The notes beneath the pieces are model-generated. The model was not told the origin of the DNA. It saw only the letters and a list, made by a program, of their open reading frames with translations, and did not search any database. Made by a program: the position numbers and the translations under genes. Shown here one piece after another: positions 38,801-49,987 of a stretch of DNA of 64,000 nt. Source of the stretch: Telopea speciosissima (lineage: Eukaryota; Streptophyta; Magnoliopsida; Proteales; Proteaceae); assembly GCF_018873765.1 (NCBI RefSeq), contig NC_057919.1:64102984-64166983 (forward strand), in the 5' to 3' direction. Each line of letters starts with the position of its first letter. The first letter of the stretch is position 1.

Positions 38801-38950
38801 AGGATCGTCTCCTGGGAGCCCCGTGCATCCAAAGGGCATCCAACAGTTGAGCTGTGCCGCACACATCTCGGTGTATGCCTAGGGATGTGTGCATCACAGC
38901 TCAACAACTGAATGCACCCTGAGCATGCTGGGCTCCCAGAAGACGAGCTA
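38801..38950. repeat. Fold-back element of about 150 bp
   Basis: GATCGTCTCCTGGGAGCC on the left is mirrored by GGCTCCCAGAAGACGAGC on the right. Inside, AACAGTTGAGCTGTG pairs with CACAGCTCAACAACTG. No coding sequence is present. Confidence 0.6.
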
Positions 38951-39369
38951 AATTCGCCTGCATGTTGTTTTTTTTATCTTGTTTAACATGTACAACTTTC
39001 TACCCAAAAAAAAAACATGTACAAGTGATATTTATCTTCAAAATGGACCATTCCTAATCTTACCTTCTAGATTGCCAACCAAAATAGGATTATTTGTTCT
39101 CAAATTAATTTTATTGTAGTGATCATATCTTTAACTTTCATGAAATATACATTCACGACAATGGCAAATAGTGAGCCTACATGAAATCTTTACAACAAAA
39201 TAGAGCATTTTTTTTGGGTGTGGGAAATAACCATACAAAGCACAACCACTTAAGGAATAGATGGTTGGTAATCCTCTCCAAATGGTTGGAAGCAGTGCAA
39301 TACATCCACTTAGAGGACTTTAGTAACTAGCCATGGAAGCTAGTAGCAACCTTTTTAGATATAATTTTT

Positions 39370-39539
39370 GGGAAAAGAAACTATGTCTGGGAATGGTCTA
39401 CGCCAGCACTCCCATGAGTCTATCTCTCTCTTCCCCATATGAAAAGACAGTTTTGACCCTTGCTTTAAGGAGGAGGGAGATAGACATATGGGAATGCTGG
39501 TGTAGGCCACACTCTCATGAGTCTATCTCTCTCCTCTCC
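39370..39539. mobile_element. Fold-back MITE, family A copy 3
   Basis: GGTCTACGCCAGCACTCCCA is mirrored by GGAATGCTGGTGTAGGCC. The right end is rearranged and repeats the CATGAGTCTATCTCTCTC phrase of the left arm. ATAATTTTT occurs at both edges (39361-39369 and 39540-39548) and may be a target duplication. Confidence 0.65.
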
Positions 39540-40078
39540 ATAATTTTTTTTTGAAGAATACATTGAATCCATATTTTATTGTTCAAGTTAAGTAGAGATG
39601 TAATAATTCTGATTAATTTATCTATTATTGCATGTAATTATTTTTTGTTTAAAGGAATTTTTACTTATCTATAAAGAAAAAAGATATTTTGAATTTGGAT
39701 TATAATGACTTGATCAAGGTTTCAAAACTTACGATTGGAAAGTCCGATTCGGATTAGAATAGGCCGAGGTCAATCCCCTACAAAAAAAAATTAGTTTTGG
39801 GTATATTGGACCAATTCTTATTGATTCCTCACCAATCTTGAACGGTTCTGATTTGATCCGGATTGGAATCAACTGAGGCCGATTCAATCATGATTCCAGG
39901 TTTTTAAAACATGGACTTGGTTGATATTTCATTATCTTGGTATGCTTTTTCTTATCAGTTTTTTACATGATCATATATGCAGAGCTTAAGGTATCGGTAT
40001 TGTATTGGTTGTATATATATTGGTATCACCAATACCTGATATCATACCAATATCAATGCGGTGTATTGGTTCATATTG

Positions 40079-41633
40079 GGATTCAGATCTTCTACGGCTT
40101 GGGCTATAACAGCCATCTTCCGGCCCTCTATTGTGGGAGCGACAAGTGTAAAGTAAACAATGTAACGGCCATTTTTGAAAAGTTTGAAAAGTTGAGTTAA
40201 AAGCGGTTGAAGGCATTGTAAACTAAGCTGGACCGATCGGACAAATCAAAACGGACCTTGGCCGGCTCGGTTTACACTAAAACAAAAGCCATCGTCCTCT
40301 TCTCTGTCTGAAACCCAGGATTCTTCTTCCTCTCTTCCTCTTCTGAATCCTTTCGAACCGAAACCTTCCTTCTTCCTCCTATGAATCCTTTGTGAAGAAA
40401 TCAGCTCTCTTCTTTGTTAGCCCAAAGTCCAAACCGAGCTTCTTCCTCCTCTGGCGAAGGTTGGGACAAAAACCCAGATCCGGATCTGGGAAAGATTTGA
40501 AACAGGGGAGCTCACAAACTGATCAACTTCTAAAAATTGCAAAGAATGAATAACCAAACAGCTCTTCGAGAAAAGAAGAACAGGAAAAGAAACCCACGAA
40601 ACAAGACAGATAATGTAAACATCCCAGATTGAAATTTGGATGGGATTGGAAAGCAAAGGGAAAACAATAAATCTTGATGAAAACTCAGATATGTAGAAAC
40701 AGAGAGAGAGAGACCAAAATTGAAAAGAAAAAAAAAAAAAAAAAAAAAAAAACCTCCAAAAAAGTATTACCAATTCCTTCCCAAGTTCTATAGCAGCATC
40801 TTGGTAGCTACTCTTTCTTTCCTTGACTGCTACTTCCATCAAACACACAAATCTTTTTAAACTTGGATTCCTTCAATTCCTTCTCCCTCTCCATCTTTAT
40901 CTATTTTATGTTACTTTGTCGCTGAGAACTCTTCTTTTTTGACAAGAAATGTGTGTTTTTTGTTGGTGTGTTCATTGATGTAAGATTACTTCTCTAGTCA
41001 CAAGTTCATGGCAGCAGATAAACAAAAAAAAAAAAAAAATCTGTAATGCCTGCAAGTGAAATATGTTAGCATCCAAACAGGGCCTTTATGAATTATGAGT
41101 TGCCTCATCTTGCTTTCAATATTTCAGTCGGCCGCCTGGTCTTGCATCCAATTTTTTTTTAAAGAATTGTTAGTTGCAGGTGCACAGGCAGCCCCGCTTG
41201 GAAGTCTGCCAGATCCAGAACGGTGTGGTTGATGCAAACACACCGGAATGAGGGAACCAATGACATGCATCGATTTGCCTTTCAAGATCAGTTCATGGAG
41301 AGAAGAAGACGAGAGAAAGAAGACATTGGATGGATGGTTCAGTGTTTGAGAGAAAGAAGACGATGGAGGCAGAACCGGTTTCTCAATCATGTTAAGTGTG
41401 AAACGATGGCTTGAGAAAATAGGGTTTTGTTTTGCTTTTAAGATCTGATTTGGTCCAAGTCAAATGGTCCGTTAGCAGCCTGTTTACGGTTTTATCTCAT
41501 CAAACCGATCTTCAAATCAGCTTTTGTAAAGTCTTAAAAATGTCCGTTAGATATCCCTTACACCACGTGTCACTCCCATAATAGAGGGCCCGAAGATGGC
41601 TGCTATAGCCCAGGCCGTAGAAGATCTGAATCC
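40079..41633. mobile_element. Pack-MULE 3 carrying a LONELY GUY exon
   Basis: The left end from 40079 (GGATTCAGATCTTCTACGGC) matches the reverse complement of the right end up to 41633 over roughly 120-150 bp, with moderate divergence. The flanking 9 bases are TTCATATTG (40070-40078) and TCCATATTG (41634-41642), one mismatch. There is no transposase inside the 1555-bp element. It holds exon 1 of a LOG gene on the minus strand (40771-40894), intron-like sequence with a long poly-A/T run (40728-40752), and a second unrecognised, possibly captured block at 41170-41410. Confidence 0.88.
40771..40894 (-). pseudogene. LOG: Captured LOG (cytokinin riboside monophosphate phosphoribohydrolase) exon 1
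   Basis: LOG enzymes release active cytokinin bases from nucleotide precursors. Read on the minus strand from ATG 40894, the frame gives SKFKKICVF, then a changed residue (D where the family has C), GSSSQGKK and a stop. The next frame continues SSYQDAAIELGKEL and ends in a GT donor at 40770. This is the standard first exon of plant LOG genes, about 41 codons, with one frameshift and a lost Cys. The following exons, with the PGGxGTxxE motif, are absent. It lies wholly within Pack-MULE 3. Confidence 0.85.
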
Positions 41634-41900
41634 TCCATATTGATGGCAAAATGATTAAAAAAAAAATTTTGTTTTTTTCTTTCTTATTGCTAGTGGTGGT
41701 GGCTATATACAGTAGGGTTTCCAATTTATTAGGAACCTTGGTTACCAGAAAAATAAAGGAGGAGAGAGAAAATGATTTAAGTTCATGGTTCTGGTAGTGA
41801 TCATCTTGAAACTGATGAGGATCATATCGGCCTGAATTGGTCAATTTTACTCTTTCTTTTCTTTAAAAATATATTTTTTAACGATTTTATCCTGATATCG

Positions 41901-42432
41901 ATTAGGGCTGCAACAAGGTCAAGTTGGGCCGGGCTTTATAGAACTTTAGCCCAATCCTAAGTCCCTTTAGTTGGGTCTAGGCCCGACCCGACCCTGACTC
42001 AGGGCCAGAAAAATCCAACCTTGACCCGCTCTCAGGGCTAGGCCGGGTTGACCCTGATTGGCCCTGATCATGGGGAGAAAAAGGAAATGCATCGACAGAA
42101 TGGGCCGGAGAGAAAATTATCAATTTTACGTAAAATAATATTGTAACAAAATATATTATATCACTTGTTGTCTTCAAATATAATATATTATATAATAAAA
42201 TATGAGTGACATTTAAAGTTTATAATATATATTTCATAGTATAATTTAAAACAGGGTTGGGCCGGACCGGGCCAGTCTTAACCCGAGACCTCAACCCTAA
42301 CCTGACCCGACCCTGACTCGGGGCCAAAAATTTCGAGTCCTGATCCACCCCTTAGGGCCAAATATCTCAACCCAGGCCTTGTTCGGGCTCAGGTCAGGTT
42401 CGGGCCGACAGGACCAAACTTGCACCCCTAAT
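41901..42432. mobile_element. GGCCCGACCC-rich TIR element, family C
   Basis: The ends are ATTAGGGCTGCAA on the left and TTGCACCCCTAAT on the right. Blocks of GGCCCGACCCGACCCTGA-like sequence flank an AT-rich core with TATAATATATTATATAAT. A close copy is at 59930-60306 and a diverged one at 7730-8120. The size and CCCTA end suggest a hAT-like non-autonomous family. The target duplication is not clear. Confidence 0.75.
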
Positions 42433-42706
42433 CAATATCCGATCCAAGATCGCTAGGTATTGATATTGATCTCAACCGATACCGATACAATCCGTCTGAT
42501 CCGATACCGATACCTCAATCCATGATACCAGTCGTTGGATTCCAGGACTCGACGGGTTGAGTCGTTGAGTGCTACAGGGAAGGAGACTATTTATGACGTT
42601 GAAACCTAACTTTGCTTTCTCAACGTCTCCCGTCTGGCTCGCACATTCACACGAACAAGGCGGCCTCCGCATGCCAAGCTTCGTTAATAACAAAGCTAAA
42701 AGGCCG

Positions 42707-42716
42707 CATATAAATG
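42707..42716 (+). promoter_or_regulatory. TATA box of the acyl carrier protein gene
   Basis: CATATAAATG lies about 130 bases before the start codon. It is followed by a CT-rich leader (CTCTCTTTCTCTCTCTC near 42800-42820), a usual plant core promoter layout. It places the transcript start near 42740. Confidence 0.6.
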
Positions 42717-42842
42717 TGGGAATAAGATTCGTTCACTTGCATTCATTCTACCTAGTCCCAACTCCCAACACCTCACTTACAAGTTCTTTGTGGTCTCCGT
42801 CCCTCTCTTTCTCTCTCTCGGATATCTCCGTCCGATTGATCA

Positions 42843-45800
42843 ATGGCGTCTATTGCAGGAATGTCGATCTCTGCGCCTTCTAGGTCTCTTTCCTTCCAGC
42901 AAAGCCAGGTATTATCTTTGTGATCTGAAGCATTTTCTGGCCCATCTTGTCTCTTTTGGATTCCCACTTTTTTTTTTTTTTTTTTTTGGTTTTGATCTAT
43001 TGATTCTGGATCTGGTATCTTTCTGAATTCGGTGAAATGACAAAGAAATGATTGATGTTAAATCGATTGCTTTGCGTTGGTCTGGTCTTGATTTAAATTC
43101 TCTTAAAATTATGTAACTTGTATGGGCTGTGATTAGCGATTTGGCAATACTTGTAGCTCTGTAAGCTTTACTGGAGTTCTATTCACAGATCAGTTGATTG
43201 ATCTGATTTAGTTATCTCGGATTTGTTCTTGCGTATGTTTGGGATTCCTGCCAAATAGTTTACTAGCAGAACTGTTCACTTTTGTCTGATTGTTGATCTA
43301 TGCCATGATTAATCCCTGGCTTAGCTAGGGAAGGCCCAATGATCTTGTCACTGCAACGTTTGCTGTACTTGTGTGAGACCCGGGTTATGATCTACAGTTA
43401 GTTTTACACCATTTCTTTGTTTAAGACTTAAAGGTTGGAGCTTTTTGCTATACTGAAAAGCAATACAGTGTTAAGTCCGTGGACAATAGAAATCAACGCC
43501 TCTGGCTAAAATCGTTGGACTTTTGACTATATAAGTTCAAACCCTTTCGCAAGAGGTTGCTAGATTCGTTTTGTATTTCTTATCACCACAGTAAGAATTC
43601 ACTTATTAACACAAACACACACGTCACACTAGCGGCATCAACTACTGCAACCTGCTTACTCTTTCTTTTGTGGTAGTTGTTTCTGTATAGCTTGTCAGAG
43701 GTGTTTTGTTGGTGAGTAGTGATTGAGTAACCCACAAGAGACCTACCTAGGTCACCCGGACGTTTCAAAAGAGGGAAAAGAGTATCTAGGGGAATTTATG
43801 ATGTTACAGGTGGTTGTATGAGTTATGAAAGAAATACCATCAGATCACCTTCTCTCCATTTGCTTAATTGGGTGTGAATCATCCGGCGGGGACGCAATAG
43901 TTTTCCTTTTGTTGGTATAGCTTGTGAGTGGTTTTTTTTCTCCGTTGTATTTCTTTGTGAAATAACAAATTACAGTATACATGTGGCTGGGTAGGTACCC
44001 CCCCCCCCCCAATTAGAATGGATTTTACTTCTTGAAAATATTCCATTCTTGAAATATCAAATCTGCAGGAGTAATGGCATGGTAAAAATGAATCCGTGTG
44101 TACATGTTACATTCATGTGCAGGGCATACATTACGAATTCCTTGGTACAAACTATGGAATCTTTTGTTGTTGTTTACTACTCTGTTAGTGGCCAAAGAAT
44201 AGAATATGTATACCACTACATTGGCCAGATTTGAGCTGCATCATCTTATTTGTATCATGGTAAATTAAGTTTTATCATTGAGTTATTTGAAAAAATTACT
44301 ATTTGTATAGCAAGTTGTATTAAAATTGCCCTCTTAACCAATTCTTTGGGCTAATATTGTAAGTTGTGGCACAAGAGAGTTTCAGTCATCATGAACTTTT
44401 GTTGGAGGAAAGAGAAAAAGAGGTTTTAGCTTACCTAGATGATTGTGTTTTTTCTTTGTTGTCAATTTTATAGTGTCAACTCATTTACTGATGCAAGTTA
44501 TTGTTATTGAATTTGTACAGCAGGCAACAACTAAGATTTCCAGTCTGAAGTCAGTGTCTTTCTCCTCTCAGAGGAAAAGCTTTCAATCACCTGCGTTGAG
44601 ATCACTTCGCTTCCAGGTTTCCTGTGCTGTATGTTTCCCAAATTATGATTTCATATTCATCTATGTCCCCTTTGTGTTTCATGTACCCAGCAGTAGATAA
44701 TATGGACTTTGCATAGTTTCTTGTTCTACATCCACCAAAGCTTGCAAAATAGATAGATCAGCATTGATCTAGTGTTACAGTGGTACTGTAAATGGAAGCC
44801 GATAAACATTACAGAATATAGAAATTTTCTTACATGGCTCTATATGGATGTATTGCCAATCCAATCTTTTGGATGAAGCATGCGTATACGAATTAATTCA
44901 ACTTCTCCCACAAAAAGAAATGTGGTGCAGTGCAGTGTGATTTGCTGACCGCATTTCTGTCCAGATGTTCCAGCTTGGCAAAATGTATGTTGACTATCCA
45001 ACAACTTGGTTTCCCTGCATGTTTTTACATGCAACTACCAACCAAAGGTTCATTAATTCACTTGGATTGGGTGATCTAGTTGGTGTAACTTTTGTAATAT
45101 GGAGTATCTGGGACTGAGTGAGATAACATCACCTATGGTGGTATTCTTCAGCATGATAGTCCCCTGAAAAGTATTGGAGGATCAAAGATGAATGCTGCAC
45201 AACCGATTGAAGTCAAGTGCTCTTTAATACTGAGCCTATTATATTTTATATAGCCCTCCATGCATATATGATGGTAAATGCCAGTGTTTGGTTTGATGAT
45301 GCAACCTGTGATTGACATGATAATGTCTTTGTGCAGGCTAAAGCAGAGACGGTTGAAAAGGTGTGTGAAATAGTGAAGAAGCAGTTGGCATTACCTGATG
45401 ACTCTGAGGTCACTGGTGAATCAAAATTTGCTGCACTTGGAGCTGATTCTCTTGACACGGTATGCAATTTCTAAATCAACATGCTGCCTTTTTTTAATGC
45501 ATGTATTATACTTTCATTGACCTGGTATGAACCTACTGATTTCCAATGTGGCTATGGATACAGTGGCTCTAATTTCACTGATTAGGCTACCTAAATCATG
45601 ATCATTTAATTTTACAAAACTTTCCTTGTTTTTCAAAATTTGAGGACAGTTGCTTTTAAGTTGCCTTTGGTGCCAACAGTGAACTGGCAGAGTAAACACC
45701 ACGGGTAGTAATTCTCACTAGCATCTGTCTAAGTCCCAATGGGGCCATGTTCAGCTTTGGGTATTCTTGGTATATGTACACAATTTCCACAACTTATTAC

Positions 45801-46345
45801 ATTTTTTGGGAATGAATCCACTTTGTGCTTCTTGACAATTAATAGCACTTAATTAAGACTCAATTCATCCAAAAGTATGTGTTTCAGGTCTTTGTAATTT
45901 ATATATGCAAGAGCATCTCATTAGGAAAAATGATTTGTGTACAAGTTACGAAATACTGAATGCAACTCTCTATGCCTCAGTTTGGAGGTGTTCCCCACTT
46001 CCCCTGATAGTGTGTCTGATAACATTAACAATATAAACAGAAAACTCGATGCATTTTCTGACTGAGTTACTGGGAGGGAATCTGATCGTCTTCATTTGTG
46101 TTTCCTTCGTAGGAATAAATTGCTTCAGTTTTCTTTGGTTTTCCCCTTCTTCTAAAATTACCAAATGCTTTGCTGTTGATCATCCTGTTCTGATCAGGCA
46201 TGGGAATTTGTTGTAGGTTGAAATTGTGATGGGGCTTGAGGAGGCATTTGGGATCAGTGTGGAGGAAGAGAATGCCCAGAATATCGCTTCTGTTCAAGAT
46301 GCTGCAGATATGATCGAAAAGCTGGTAGAGAGCAAAAGTGCTTGA
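42843..46345 (+). CDS. Plastid acyl carrier protein
   Basis: Acyl carrier protein carries the growing acyl chain of type II fatty acid synthesis in the plastid stroma on a phosphopantetheine arm. Four exons join in frame to 141 aa: 42843-42908, 44521-44628, 45337-45459 and 46217-46345 (TGA). Residues 1-57 or so are a Ser-rich transit peptide ([18 protein letters not shown]), ending near [14 protein letters not shown]. The mature domain of about 80 residues contains [18 protein letters not shown], with the attachment Ser in DSL, and [11 protein letters not shown]. Introns split the transit peptide, the peptide/mature border and the codon after DSLDT. The acceptor before exon 2 is ACAGCAG, a tandem NAGNAG site that could add or drop one Gln. 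Everything is intact, and this is the clearest functional gene in the window. Confidence 0.96.
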
Positions 46346-46633
46346 TAAAAGGAGGAATGGAAGATAAGTCTGTTAACACTTCAATTTCCCCCTTATAACA
46401 AGAAGAAACCCTGAGTAGCAAGTCCCCCTGTTGTGATGGATTCATGTCGCTTCAATGTTACGAACACATTTGTAGTTTTCTTTTTTTTGTTTTTTGTCAT
46501 TTCAACTATAAAAGTTGATCAGGTAGATCTTGAAATCACTTTGTTAATTTTAGTCATTGGATTTTATATATCATGAGAGCTCCTTCTGTGCGTTTTGGTA
46601 TCTCATTAGCTAGTGAGTTAGTCCCACACTGGT

Positions 46634-46919
46634 AAGAAGGTATGGACCCAGTTTTCCTTGAGCCTACTAATTTGTCCTTGACAGCCTAGGTGAAGGAGGA
46701 ATTCCTTCACTGATGGTTATCCAATACTTGGATGGGTGTCAGGTACAGTGAAGGGCATTTTGGACTTTCAATATATAAGAAGGTATGGACCCAGTTTTCC
46801 TTGAGCCTACGAATTTGTCCTTGACAGCCTAGGTGAAGGAGGAATTCCTTCACTGATGGTTATCCAATACTTGGATGGGTGTCAGGTACAGTGAAGGGCA
46901 TTTTGGACTTTCAATATAT
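46634..46919. repeat. Two-copy 143-bp tandem duplication
   Basis: Positions 46634-46776 and 46777-46919 are the same sequence, starting AAGAAGGTATGGACCC. I saw a single base difference (CTACTAATT versus CTACGAATT). The array lies about 290 bases after the acyl carrier protein stop and may fall in or near its transcript end. The near-identity marks a recent event or an assembly artefact. Confidence 0.95.
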
Positions 46920-47293
46920 AGGGGAGAGTTATGATCACCTTAGATTTGTATGTGAATCCTTTACTGTGGTTGAAAGAAAATTTTCTCCATGCGTAGTTTT
47001 CAACTTTTGTTGGTTATCATTTGTTTGCCTTTTTTTCCTTTCCGTTGTGGTGCACAAGTTAAGGGGATTGTTGTTTGGGGTTGCTCTCTTTAACAAAAGG
47101 TTTCTTCCTATGTGTGGCTGTGGGGACACAAAAAGGATGCACATGAGCAGAGGAAACTGAAGCGTTTCACGATCTTTTGTCAGACTATTGGATTGTTGTG
47201 AAGAATCTTATAGTATACATGAAGCTAGGATGATGTTGCAACCTTTCACTTCTTATTTTGTGTGTTTAGCTTTTAGAGATTTTGTTTCTATTA

Positions 47294-47449
47294 CCTAAAG
47301 CTTGGCAGTGCGACAGTGCTAGGTGGAGATGTCAACATGTGGCAGTTCGGATGTTTGACAGTCCAAAGTCATTGACTATGTTGAGTGGACTGTTGGATGT
47401 CTGAGCTGTCACATGTCAGCATCTCCACCTAGCACTGTCGAGCTTTAGG
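47294..47449. mobile_element. 156-bp fold-back MITE
   Basis: The left arm CCTAAAGCTTGGCAG, then ACAGTGCTAGGTGGAGATG, is mirrored at the right by CATCTCCACCTAGCACTGT and GAGCTTTAGG. The arms are about 60 bp each with few mismatches around a short loop. No clear target duplication was found. Confidence 0.8.
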
Positions 47450-48218
47450 AATTGGGGCGGATAATTGGCTTTTAAATTTAAAAAAGCGTTGAGAGAAACT
47501 AATTGCCATGATGCCAATATGCAGAATACCACACACGAAGTCTCACATCCCATTCGTTGACCCCACAGTATCTCCTCATTGAATCCTTCTTATTAGATGA
47601 TTCAGTTTCTCCCCCCCCCCCCCCTCATTGTTGAAAAACTGCATTTGGTGTCATAGCAATCCCTCTCCCAAGATTTTAATTGGTCACAAAGGTTTCTAAT
47701 TTGGTTGTTGGATGTGAAGCGTATAGTTGTTCTTTGTTTTGTTTCCATATAGTGTCATACCATGAGAGTTTCTCCATCCAAGTTGATTTGTTGTTATGAT
47801 TGAATTCCTAGAATAGTGAATGTCAGTATCAACTCTTGTCCCATATCTATGAAGGTTCGAAATACTTTTTCTCTATCTGATCAAAGGGTCAAATTTCATG
47901 AATTAAGAGATTCTCCCTTCATCATGGGTGAAAGAAAACTTGGGCTAACCGAAGAAGAAAACCCAACAAAAAGGGGGGGGGGTTTCTTGTGCATCGGGCT
48001 CCTCTCGAGGCAGCCCAACACCGTTGAATGCCTCCCTGGGCACTCCCTGGGCATTGGGCTCCCAGGAGAGGAGCCGGATCCAGTTCTTTTGGCTTTTGCC
48101 AAGGTTATCAGTGAGCTACGTTTGCAACATATGAAGGTCAATTGTAAGCCATATCTACACTTTCATTTAGTTCATGAGATATTGTGTCCTATTTGAACCG
48201 GTTGGATAGATAAGGGAG
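47450..48218. other. Intergenic with poly-C and poly-G runs
   Basis: C-rich and G-rich homopolymers occur near 47612-47625 and 47973-47981. The plus-strand frame at 47816-48196 has no recognisable content. CTCCTCTCGAGGC and GGGCTCCCAGGAGAGGAGCC between 48000 and 48075 form small inverted repeats. Confidence 0.4.
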
Positions 48219-48318
48219 GTTGGATCAGGTTCTCGTACATCGGATGGCACACAGATGGAATCTATTCACTCTCTTAGATTCCATTTATGCGTCATCTAGA
48301 GTACGAGAACCTGAACCA
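48219..48318. repeat. 100-bp hairpin element
   Basis: GTTGGATCAGGTTCTCGTAC on the left is mirrored by GTACGAGAACCTGAACCA on the right. The inner parts pair as well (GATGGAATCTA with TAGATTCCAT). Confidence 0.65.
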
Positions 48319-48400
48319 TCTTCTAGATAAGGTTCCTTTTTATTAACTACATACCAAATATGGTGGTCCATGGCAACCATATATCCACTTTATATTTGAT

Positions 48401-48537
48401 GGGGCATTGTTCTCTGTGCCGCAGAGTAGCCTGTGCCCAGACACATGGGGGTGGGCACAATGACCACCTTGCCCCCTGCATAGGCTGCCCATGTGCCTGA
48501 GCGCAGGCTGCGCTGCGGCACAGAGAACATTCTCCCC
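48401..48537. mobile_element. hAT-type MITE, copy 1
   Basis: This 137-bp element has ends GGGGCATTGTTCTCTG and CAGAGAACATTCTCCCC (inverted). It is flanked by perfect 8-bp duplications TATTTGAT at 48393-48400 and 48538-48545. An 8-bp duplication is typical of hAT transposition. The interior is GC-rich (TGCCGCAGAG, GCGGCACAGAG). Confidence 0.92.
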
Positions 48538-48728
48538 TATTTGATTTTCCCTTAAAATTTTCACCCCATTAAACTGTTTTATTCATATTTTACTTTCTAA
48601 CCAAGTTATGTTATTGGGAAAAAGGTTTTACCATTTTTTGACATGACAGTCCGTGTTAGCATGCCCTTTAACGGTTCAACAAAAAAAAGAGTCATTGTTA
48701 GTATGCCTTATATTTTGTAATATAAAGA

Positions 48729-48853
48729 AGGGAGAATGTTCTCTGGGTGCCGTTCAGGCACATGGGCCTACCACTCAGGAGGCAGAGCGGTCATTGCACC
48801 CATCCCCATGTGCCTGGGCGCAGCCTGTGCTGCGGCACAGAGAACAACACCCC
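48729..48853. mobile_element. hAT-type MITE, copy 2
   Basis: This 125-bp relative of the element at 48401-48537, in the same orientation, has ends AGGGAGAATGTTCTCTG and CAGAGAACAACACCCC. Perfect 8-bp duplications TATAAAGA lie at 48721-48728 and 48854-48861. The two copies lie 191 bp apart with different duplications, so they are independent insertions. Confidence 0.92.
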
Positions 48854-49578
48854 TATAAAGATTTAGAATCCTAACCTAATTGCATTCATTGATTGGAAGG
48901 ATTGTATTGATTATCCATAAATTGAGACCTCTATGTCCTCTCTCTAGTCTAGTTTAGTTTGTCTTTCACTTCTCTAATTGATGGTCCTCACTCCTTAGGG
49001 TCATCAAAACCTAAAGGTTACTTGTCAATACCAGGTGACATCACTTGCTATTTTCTTGGTGGGGTGGGTCCTATGAATGGAAAGCTACCTTATCAAAAAA
49101 AAAAAAAAAAACCCACAAGGAACCAAAATGATGTGGCGGCAGTGTTTTGAAGAAAAAGATGAAATGGATTCATAGGGTTTCAATGTTGGTGGTGATACAC
49201 TATAATTTTGGTCTATCATGCCACTTGTATTTGTTATTTCTATGGGCTTGGGCCCTGTTTGATTCATCACCCCAACTCTATTTAGATTATGGAAATCATT
49301 TATGACATTAACTTTCTGTTGGACTGGGCCTATTGAAAGACACACGGATGTGTTGAGTATATTTTTATAGGAAAATTATTGTTTTAGCCGATACATGGGT
49401 TGATCAGTGAATCCGACCTGGGATCCGAATGTGACCCATAACTTGACTCGATTGACCCCGAATGGATGACCCATGGGCAGTCCTAGTTTGACTCTGGAAA
49501 CTATTTACATAAGCCGTTTTTGGTTATAGAAATTTTGAAAATTTGTTTTTATACTTTAGCCTATTTGTTAAACATTTT

Positions 49579-49700
49579 GTGCACTTGGTAGAGTGTGAAG
49601 CGTTAAAACCTATCCTACCAGGAGGTCTTGAGTTCAAGTCTCCTGGTTCACACCTTCCCTCCCCCCTCATAGAATAATATAGTGTAGAACCTATAAAAAA
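49579..49700 (+). mobile_element. Probable tRNA-derived SINE
   Basis: The head carries an A-box-like TGGTAGAGTG (49586-49595) and a B-box-like AGTTCAAGTCT (49631-49641) at tRNA-like spacing. A T/C-rich body and an A-rich end (CTATAAAAAAAATAA) follow. This is the build of a plant SINE. It does not fold as a true tRNA gene and is longer than one. No duplication was resolved. Confidence 0.5.
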
Positions 49701-49987
49701 AATAATTTATTTTTCAAAAGCTGTTTAAAGGGACTGTTTGGCTACTATTTCTAAAGATAGATTTACAAATTAGGGAACACATTCTTTGTTTAGAGCATAG
49801 CACTTGCGCCAGGAGAGTGCACAAAAGCACCAATAGGAACGACATTTCCACCTTTCATGGGGGCCGGGCGGTCCTTTTGCCCTCCCTCTGTATTTGGACA
49901 CAATACACACACTCGAACAGAGTTTATTTTCCCTATAAATTAATTTTCCATATCATTGTACTTGCTTAAGGAACTGTTTGGATGATC

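Noticed and set aside
40417..40770. Long minus-strand frame running on from the LOG exon
   Set aside because: It reads through a splice donor into intron-like sequence with a poly-T run encoding a string of Phe; only the exon part is meaningful.
49579..49652. True tRNA gene
   Set aside because: A and B box words are present, but the cloverleaf cannot be closed at the acceptor stem and an A-rich SINE-like tail follows.
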